6,935 nucleotides of DNA from Lysobacterales bacterium (lineage in GTDB: Bacteria > Pseudomonadota > Gammaproteobacteria > Xanthomonadales > SZUA-36). The DNA lies in contig JAPHSB010000209.1 of assembly GCA_026193295.1 (NCBI GenBank), forward strand, positions 1 to 6,935, in the 5' to 3' direction. The notes under the pieces are model-generated. The model was not told the origin of the DNA and searched no databases. It saw only the letters and a program-made list of their open reading frames with translations. A program made the position numbers and the translations under genes. Shown here piece by piece: positions 1 to 4,630 of this stretch (the first letter of the stretch is position 1; the number at the start of each line of letters is the position of its first letter).

Positions 1-27
1 CAGCCGACCAACGTGGAATTGCTCCCG

Positions 28-349
28 TCACTGCTCCGCGGGTAGCCCTGGCAGCAGCATTGTCGTGGCATGGCGCGGCGTATTATCGTGGACAAAAGCG
101 CGGTATTTGCCGACGAAATATGTGTTCCAGTCAGCGACGACCAGGTTGTACGCCTCCGCTTCCGGGCCTTCCCCAATCTGGTCAATCGGAACGGCGCCAC
201 TGGTACTGTGTAAGTACATTCCAGCCTGTAGCTGCTTAGCCATCAGCCAACCGCGGCCGACTACCCACATCGGATGTCCCGCGTGTCGCCACCACGACGT
301 CATCGCCGAAGGTCAGCCGCAGGGTGCGGCTGGGCGGTCGAATCGTCGT
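28..349 (-). pseudogene. C-terminal half of a Hint (intein-like) domain, frameshifted remnant
   Basis: This is a remnant of a Hint (hedgehog/intein) domain of the kind found in polymorphic-toxin-like and secreted proteins. Read across two frames, the product runs TTIRPPSRTLRL, then DDVVVATRG, then GHPMWVVGRGW and MAKQLQAG, then YNLVVADWNTYFVGK, and ends at the FVHDN block typical of Hint C-termini. A tail of 17 residues (TPRHATTMLLPGLPAEQ) and a TGA stop at 28-30 follow. The first part is in the frame of the adjoining channel fragment and the rest is in another frame. Removing one C from the CCC run at 278-280 joins them as ATRGHPMW, so a one-base insertion is the simplest explanation. The N-terminal Hint block with the catalytic Cys is absent, so self-cleavage is not expected. 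No toxin domain follows the VHDN block. The family call rests on recognising these motifs. The parent protein cannot be told. Confidence 0.65.
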
Positions 350-655
350 TTGCACGACCGGCTTGGTCAGGTAGAGACCCAAGCGGTCGTCGAGGTCTGA
401 CTTGGTGCGTTGGGTAATCCGTTCCAGCAGATGACGCAGCGCCCACTGCAGACCTTTACCCACCAGGTAACCCAGTGCGGCAAGGATCACCACCAACAAC
501 AGGGGATAGTCCTGGAGGAATGCCCAAAATGGCTGCATGCTGTCGGGCAGCCAGGGGCCGATGTCGAGCTTGAGGTCGACCAGTAACGGTTCGGCTGCGG
601 GTTGTTCGGCAGCGGCGGTTGCTGCCTCCGTTACGGCTTCTTGCATCAACGCCAC
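236..655 (-). pseudogene. Truncated N-terminus of an MscS-family mechanosensitive channel, fused to Hint sequence
   Basis: The open frame codes for 139 residues, of which about the first 104 look like the N-terminus of a small-conductance mechanosensitive channel. There is an Ala/Glu-rich leader, a periplasmic-looking segment, and one hydrophobic membrane helix at residues ~51-66 (PLLLVVILAALGYLVGKG). A basic/amphipathic stretch and the TKSDLDDRLGLYLTKPVV segment seen before the next helix of such channels follow. The remaining helices, the pore-lining TM3 and the cytoplasmic beta domain are missing. After VVQTT (about 344) the frame continues into Hint-type sequence and stops at 236-238. The frame opens with GTG at 653-655, one codon after the rraA stop. 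An internal ATG at 644-646, with GGTGG five bases upstream, is an equally good start. The position suggests translational coupling to rraA. As it stands the product cannot form a channel. Exact MscS subfamily is uncertain. Confidence 0.6.
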
Positions 656-658
656 CGG

Positions 659-1147
659 CTAAAAGTCCACGCCAAGTTCGCGCCGGGCTACCACGACACC
701 GTTGGCGTCGGCATACAGGTACTGTCCGGAGTCGAGCTGTGCGCCAGCAAACCGCAGCGACACGTCCAGCTGACCTTCGCCACGCTTGTCTGTCTTGACG
801 GGACAGGCACCCAGCGCTTTGACTCCGAGGTCAATGGTCTCCAGGATCTCCACGTCGCGCACGGCACCGTTGATGACCAGTCCCTCCCAGCCGTTTTTCG
901 CCGCCGCAGCCGCCAGCAGGTCACCGAGCAAGGCACGGCGCAGAGAGCCGCCCCCGTCGACAACGATGACCCGGCCCTGGCCCGGCGTGCGCACTGTTTC
1001 GCCTACCAGCGAATTGTCCTCGAAGCAGCGAATGGTGACGATTTCGCCGCTGAACTTGCGCCGGGCACCGAAGTCCCGAAAGACCGGATCAAACACGACG
1101 ATCTCGTCGATGAATTGGTCACAGATATCGGGAACGGAGAGACTCAT
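659..1147 (-). CDS. rraA: RraA-family protein (RNase E inhibitor / class II pyruvate aldolase fold)
   Basis: This is a 162-residue protein, close to the usual ~160. It follows E. coli RraA along its length: FEDNSLV at 42-48, VVDGGGSLRRALLGD at 62-76, NGWEGLVINGAVRD at 85-98 and YLYADANGVVV at 143-153. In E. coli RraA binds RNase E and dampens mRNA decay. Relatives with the same fold are metal-dependent 4-hydroxy-4-methyl-2-oxoglutarate aldolases/oxaloacetate decarboxylases. This copy has Asp76, then 20 residues, then Arg97-Asp98, the D-X20-R-D signature of the enzymatic members. E. coli RraA, as I remember it, has Ala and Gln at the two Asp positions. A catalytic role is therefore possible besides, or instead of, RNase control. 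The ATG at 1145-1147 gives the expected N-terminus, although the ribosome-binding site is weak. A promoter-like element lies ~40 bases upstream, and the mscS remnant follows directly. Confidence 0.9.
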   Translation of the reverse strand: MSLSVPDICDQFIDEIVVFDPVFRDFGARRKFSGEIVTIRCFEDNSLVGETVRTPGQGRVIVVDGGGSLRRALLGDLLAAAAAKNGWEGLVINGAVRDVEILETIDLGVKALGACPVKTDKRGEGQLDVSLRFAGAQLDSGQYLYADANGVVVARRELGVDF

Positions 1148-1185
1148 GGGATCGACCAGAACATCACGGCATTGGGAAAGACCGC

Positions 1186-1216
1186 ATTATATCGCCGCGC
1201 GGCCGACCGCGTGCAA
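1186..1216 (-). promoter_or_regulatory. Predicted sigma70-type promoter for rraA
   Basis: On the minus strand there is a perfect TATAAT at 1191-1186 and a TTGCAC (4 of 6 matches to TTGACA) at 1216-1211. The spacer is 19 bases, longer than the preferred 17. Transcription would start near 1179, about 30 bases before the rraA ATG. It lies in the 106-base gap between the ilvB stop and rraA, so rraA can be transcribed independently of ilvB. The -10 box stands out in this GC-rich context. The long spacer lowers confidence. Confidence 0.5.
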
Positions 1217-1253
1217 AGCGTTTCCCGGCCCACATCCAGCAAGCAATGGCGAC

Positions 1254-3107
1254 TCAGAACATGGACGAGCCGTCGATGTCTTCCTCGGTCACCTGCGCGC
1301 GGTTTGGAATGAAGTCGCCTGTGATCATCTGGTCGTAGGCCAAGCCTGGCCCCACCATCGGATAAACGCCGGCATCGGGATCGATGATGACCTCCAGGAA
1401 GGCAGGCCCGGGGAAGGCCAGCCACTCACTTACCACACGGTCGAGATTCTTGCGGTCGTCCAACCGCGCAGCGTACTCGAAGCCATCGGCCTCGGCTGCC
1501 TTGACGAAATCCTTCTTGCGGAGCGACTTGTCGCTGGCCGACAGTCGGCCCTTGTAATACAGCTTCTGCCACTGCTTGACCATGCCATCGCCGAAATTGT
1601 TCAGCACCAGAACCTTGACCGGCAGGTCGTAGGTGGTCGCGGTCTCGAGTTCGCCCAGGTTCATGCGGATGCTGGCATCGCCGTCAACGTCGATGACCAG
1701 GTGATTCGGCGCGGCGAACTGCGCGCCGATCGCCGCCGGCAGGCCAAAGCCCATGGTCCCCATGCTGCCCGAAGTGAGCCACAGCCGTGGGTACTTGTAA
1801 TCGAAATACTGGGCGGCCCACATCTGGTGCTGTCCCACACCTGTCGAAATGATGGCGTCGCCGCCGGTGATCGCATTGATGGCCTCGATGACCGCGTAGG
1901 GTTGGATCAGCTCGCTTTCCCGGTCGTAATTGAGCCGGTAGGTGCTCTTCAGATCGGCGATTTCACCGTGCCAGGCGGTGAAGTCCGGCGCGATCCGGTG
2001 CCGGATACCATATTCTAGGATCGCCTGCAGATCCTGTTTGAGCATGCCTACATGCGACCAGTCGACCGCCTTGACCTTGCCGATTTCCGAGGGATCGATG
2101 TCGAACTGGACGATGTTCCTGGCCTTGGGGGCGAACCGTTCCGGCAGGCCTGCGACCCGATCGTCGAACCGCGCACCCACAGCGATCAGGAGATCGCAAT
2201 CCTCGACGGCGTAATTGGCGCTGGCCAGGCCGTGCATGCCCAGCATGTGCAGGGACAGCGGCTGCGTCGTGTCGACCGCACCAATGCCCATCAGCGTCGT
2301 GGTGACCGGAATGCCAAAATGGTCGGCCAGGCGCCGCAACTCTACTGTGGCATCACCGTTGATGACTCCGCCGCCGGCATAGATCAGCGGCCGCTTCGCG
2401 GCCTCCAACATGCCGAAAAACCTGGCGCACTTGGCCTCGCTCAACACGTTTTCGCGGGCCGCGTGCAAGCGTTGGCGATAGCCGGGCACCGGCAACAGGC
2501 CCTCGCCGCGAAAGGTGCCGCTCCAGTTCTGCACGTCCTTGGGCAGGTCGATGACCACCGGCCCGGGACGCCCGGTCCGGGCGATCTCGAACGCCGTGCG
2601 GACTGTCGCTTCGAGCCTCTCGGGGTCGGTCACCAGGAAGGTGTGTTTGGCGACCGGGCCGAGGCAGCTCGAAACCGGCGCTTCCTGGAAAGCATCGGTG
2701 CCGATCGCCGGGGTCGGCACCTGGCCGCAGATCACGACAATTGGGGTGGAGTCGGCCATGCTGTCGCGCACGGGCGTCACTGTATTGGTCGCCCCGGGGC
2801 CCGAAGTCACCATGACCACGCCAACCCGTCCGCTGGCGCGCGCATAGCCGGCGGCCATGAAACCGGCACCCTGCTCGTTGGCGGGGACGATCAACGGCAT
2901 CGGCTCCTTGCCTGCCTGGTCCTGGTGCTTGGCGTTGTAGCGAAAAACCGCGTCATAGGTCGGCAGAATGGCGCCGCCACTGTAGCCGAAAATCACGTCG
3001 ACGCCCTGGTCGGCCAGGACCTGGACGATGATCTCGGCGCCCGTCATGGTTTTACCCGCCAGGGCGTGCGAAACAGTGGTCAATTTTTGCGCAGTCGGGG
3101 TCATCAT
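1254..3107 (-). CDS. ilvB: Acetolactate synthase, large catalytic subunit
   Basis: This 617-residue enzyme (EC 2.2.1.6) condenses pyruvate with pyruvate or 2-oxobutyrate, the first common step of branched-chain amino acid synthesis. It needs ThDP, Mg2+ and a structural FAD. The N-terminal Pyr domain holds FGYSGGAILPTYD (40-52) and NEQGAGFMAAGYA (77-89), with Glu78 as the ThDP-activating glutamate. The central domain (~215-350) has VGARFDDRVAG and FDIDPSEIGK. The C-terminal PP domain has SGSMGTMGFGLPAAIG (446-461) and the ThDP/Mg motif from GDASIRMN (476-483) to LNN (502-504). The C-terminus carries the GPGPAFLEV-like FPGPAFLEVIIDPD segment. GDASIRMN differs from the common GDGSFQMN and fits a divergent ALS subfamily. 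The start is uncertain. Two ATGs lie at 3107 and 3104 with AAGG just before them, and Met21 (3047, MTGAEI) resembles the usual family start. It is divergent from ilvH, so it is the catalytic half of a split pair. Confidence 0.95.
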   Translation of the reverse strand: MMTPTAQKLTTVSHALAGKTMTGAEIIVQVLADQGVDVIFGYSGGAILPTYDAVFRYNAKHQDQAGKEPMPLIVPANEQGAGFMAAGYARASGRVGVVMVTSGPGATNTVTPVRDSMADSTPIVVICGQVPTPAIGTDAFQEAPVSSCLGPVAKHTFLVTDPERLEATVRTAFEIARTGRPGPVVIDLPKDVQNWSGTFRGEGLLPVPGYRQRLHAARENVLSEAKCARFFGMLEAAKRPLIYAGGGVINGDATVELRRLADHFGIPVTTTLMGIGAVDTTQPLSLHMLGMHGLASANYAVEDCDLLIAVGARFDDRVAGLPERFAPKARNIVQFDIDPSEIGKVKAVDWSHVGMLKQDLQAILEYGIRHRIAPDFTAWHGEIADLKSTYRLNYDRESELIQPYAVIEAINAITGGDAIISTGVGQHQMWAAQYFDYKYPRLWLTSGSMGTMGFGLPAAIGAQFAAPNHLVIDVDGDASIRMNLGELETATTYDLPVKVLVLNNFGDGMVKQWQKLYYKGRLSASDKSLRKKDFVKAAEADGFEYAARLDDRKNLDRVVSEWLAFPGPAFLEVIIDPDAGVYPMVGPGLAYDQMITGDFIPNRAQVTEEDIDGSSMF

Positions 3108-3124
3108 CCTTGGAAGTTTCTGTC

Positions 3125-3153
3125 ATCTGAACCCGCATTGCAATAGCCGCCAA
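3125..3153 (-). promoter_or_regulatory. Weak candidate promoter for ilvB in the divergent spacer
   Basis: On the minus strand, TTGGCG (3153-3148) and TCAGAT (3130-3125) are separated by exactly 17 bases, with four of six consensus matches each. The predicted transcription start, near 3118, would leave a leader of only ~11 bases before the ATG at 3107. That leaves no room for a peptide-type attenuator, unless the true start is the downstream Met at 3047. A comparable promoter for the plus-strand ilvH was not found. It may overlap this one or lie inside the ilvB coding region. Confidence 0.25.
3137..3144. promoter_or_regulatory. Short palindrome (ATTGCAAT) in the ilvB-ilvH spacer, possible operator
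   Basis: A perfect 8-base palindrome sits near the middle of the 57-base spacer and inside the spacer of the candidate ilvB promoter. Read on the minus strand, the surroundings (GGCTATTGCAATGCGG) give an imperfect wider dyad. A dyad between two divergent biosynthetic genes could be a shared regulator site. Eight-base palindromes also occur by chance, and no regulator gene is next to it. Confidence 0.2.
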
Positions 3154-3164
3154 GATGCGCCAAC

Positions 3165-3677
3165 ATGGCGAATATCATGCGTCACATCATCTCAATTCTG
3201 CTGCAGAACGAGGCCGGGGCCCTGGCTCGGGTCGCCGCCCTGTTTTCCACCCGCGGTTACAACATCGAATCCCTCAACGTGGCACCGACGGAGCACGCCG
3301 AAATTTCGCGCCTGACCCTGGTCACAAGCGGCTCGGACGAGGTCATCGACCAGATCAACAAGCAGTTGCTGAAGCTGGTCGACGTGGTCAATACCGCAGA
3401 CATGACCATGGACGACCATATCGAGCGCGAAATTCTGCTGATCAAGGTCCGGCTCAATCCGGGTGCGGAATCGGAATTGACCCCCATCGTCGAATCAGCG
3501 GGCGGGCGCGTGCTGGATGACAGCCCGGAAACCTATACAGTTGAGCTGACCGGGCTCAGCGACCACATGGATGACTTCATCGCCCGCCTGGGCAGTTGCT
3601 CCGAGATTCTCGCCGTGGTGCGCAGCGGAGCCATGGCCATCGCACGCGGACACAACGTGCTGGGCGCGGGGTTCTGA
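3165..3677 (+). CDS. ilvH: Acetolactate synthase, small regulatory subunit
   Basis: This 170-residue protein is the regulatory partner of acetolactate synthase. It stimulates the large subunit and in most bacteria confers feedback inhibition by valine. The N-terminal ACT domain (~5-80) begins MRHIISILLQNEAGALARV and continues with FSTRGYNIESLNVAPTE. That is very close to E. coli IlvH, including the Asn-Glu and Gly-Ala-Leu residues at the valine site. EREILLIKV (~87-95) starts the second, C-terminal ACT-like half, which runs through YTVELTG and EILAVVRSGAMAIARG. The length fits the family (163-175). The ATG at 3165 gives MANI before the conserved core. The ATG at 3177 would match the E. coli start exactly, and neither has a clear ribosome-binding site. 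The gene is on the opposite strand from its catalytic partner, and its stop lies 7 bases from the lyase stop. Confidence 0.95.
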   Translation: MANIMRHIISILLQNEAGALARVAALFSTRGYNIESLNVAPTEHAEISRLTLVTSGSDEVIDQINKQLLKLVDVVNTADMTMDDHIEREILLIKVRLNPGAESELTPIVESAGGRVLDDSPETYTVELTGLSDHMDDFIARLGSCSEILAVVRSGAMAIARGHNVLGAGF

Positions 3678-3684
3678 GAGGAGC

Positions 3685-4596
3685 TCAGTTGGCCCGGCTC
3701 CTGTAATACCGGTTCAACCACGCGGCGGCGCGCCCGCCCGGCGCGGTACCCGTCAAATCGCGAGCCAGTTCAGCCGCCTGCAGCAGGCGGGCCATGTCGA
3801 TACCAGTCGCGAAACCCATCTGCTCCAGCATCATGACGACATCTTCCGTTGCCACATTGCCGGATGTGCCCGGGGCGAAGGGACAACCACCCAGACCCGC
3901 GATGGAAGCATCGAATTTGCGGAAGCCCGACTCGATGGCCGCAAAGATATTGGCGAGACCCATCGCGCGGGTATCGTGAAAATGGCAAGCGAGGCGATCC
4001 GCCCCGTGTCGATCAACCAACGCCCGTGTCAGGGATCTCACCTGGCGTGGGTTTGCCGCACCTATGGTATCGGCCACGCACAACTCATCGGCACCCAGTT
4101 CGAGAAATCGGGCCGCGATATCAAGGATCAGCGAAGGGTCTACCGGACCGTCGTAGGGGCATTCAAATGCTACCGCGACCGTGGCCGTTACGCGAACACC
4201 GTCCGCCCGCGCGCGATCAAGGATCTGCACGGCCGCCGTTTCAGCCTCGGCACGGCGCATCCGCACATTGGCCTGCGCCATTCCTTCGCTGCCGTAAAGC
4301 ACGAGGCAAACACTTCCGGCACCCGCGGCCAGCGCCAGTTCATAGCCTTTGACATTGGGGACCAGCACGGTCAGCGTGACCCCCGGGGTGGGAAGCAGGC
4401 TTGCCAGAACCTCCTCCGCCCCCGCCATGGCAGGTACCGCTCGAGGCGAGACGAAGGCACCCACTTCAACGTGCCGGAGGCCCGCGGCCAGCAACGATCG
4501 CACCAAGCGCACGCGCTCGGCGGGAAGCAGCATTTTGGGTTGACTCTGCAGGCCGTCCCGTGGGCCGACATCATTGATGGTCACAGTTCCGGCCAT
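3685..4596 (-). CDS. mvaB: Hydroxymethylglutaryl-CoA lyase family protein (DRE-TIM metallolyase)
   Basis: HMG-CoA lyase cleaves 3-hydroxy-3-methylglutaryl-CoA to acetyl-CoA and acetoacetate, the last step of leucine breakdown. The TIM-barrel family hallmarks are present. Numbering from the chosen start, they are VGPRDGLQ with Arg13 and Asp14, Glu44 in VEVGAFVSP, the metal ligands His205 and His207 in HFHDT, and the catalytic Cys238 with Asn247 in GLGGCPFAPGTSGN. All keep the same spacing as the human enzyme. A difference is FECPYDG where the human protein has LGCPYEG, so a related acyl-CoA substrate cannot be excluded. I chose the ATG at 4594-4596 because GGGAG lies 8 bases upstream. An in-frame ATG at 4621-4623 would add 9 residues but lacks such a site, and it lies only 7 bases after the ATP-grasp stop. 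It is probably co-transcribed with that gene. No acyl-CoA dehydrogenase or carboxylase genes are visible, so a leucine-degradation role is not backed by context. Confidence 0.85.
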   Translation of the reverse strand: MAGTVTINDVGPRDGLQSQPKMLLPAERVRLVRSLLAAGLRHVEVGAFVSPRAVPAMAGAEEVLASLLPTPGVTLTVLVPNVKGYELALAAGAGSVCLVLYGSEGMAQANVRMRRAEAETAAVQILDRARADGVRVTATVAVAFECPYDGPVDPSLILDIAARFLELGADELCVADTIGAANPRQVRSLTRALVDRHGADRLACHFHDTRAMGLANIFAAIESGFRKFDASIAGLGGCPFAPGTSGNVATEDVVMMLEQMGFATGIDMARLLQAAELARDLTGTAPGGRAAAWLNRYYRSRAN

Positions 4597-4630
4597 TGAG
4601 TCAGCTCCCAGGCTCCGGGCCATGCAACCG

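Noticed and set aside
28..303. Treating the Hint piece as an independent 91-residue gene starting at 303
   Set aside because: The Hint homology extends upstream through the frameshift, and the apparent ATG is created only by the shifted frame, so a remnant is the better description.
1174..1226. Inverted six-base pair (GGGAAA at 1174-1179, TTTCCC at 1221-1226) flanking the rraA promoter
   Set aside because: The half-sites are short and ~41 bases apart with no further symmetry, so they are likely chance.
3674..3688. Small inverted repeat (CTGAG, 5-base loop, CTCAG) covering the two convergent stop codons of ilvH and the lyase
   Set aside because: The stem is only 5 pairs and no T-tract follows in either direction, so I do not call it a terminator.
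659..4623. A possible pathway link between the RraA/HMG-aldolase fold and the HMG-CoA lyase, suggested by the shared HMG abbreviation
   Set aside because: The substrates are different compounds (4-hydroxy-4-methyl-2-oxoglutarate versus 3-hydroxy-3-methylglutaryl-CoA). The genes are separated by the ilv pair and not co-transcribed.
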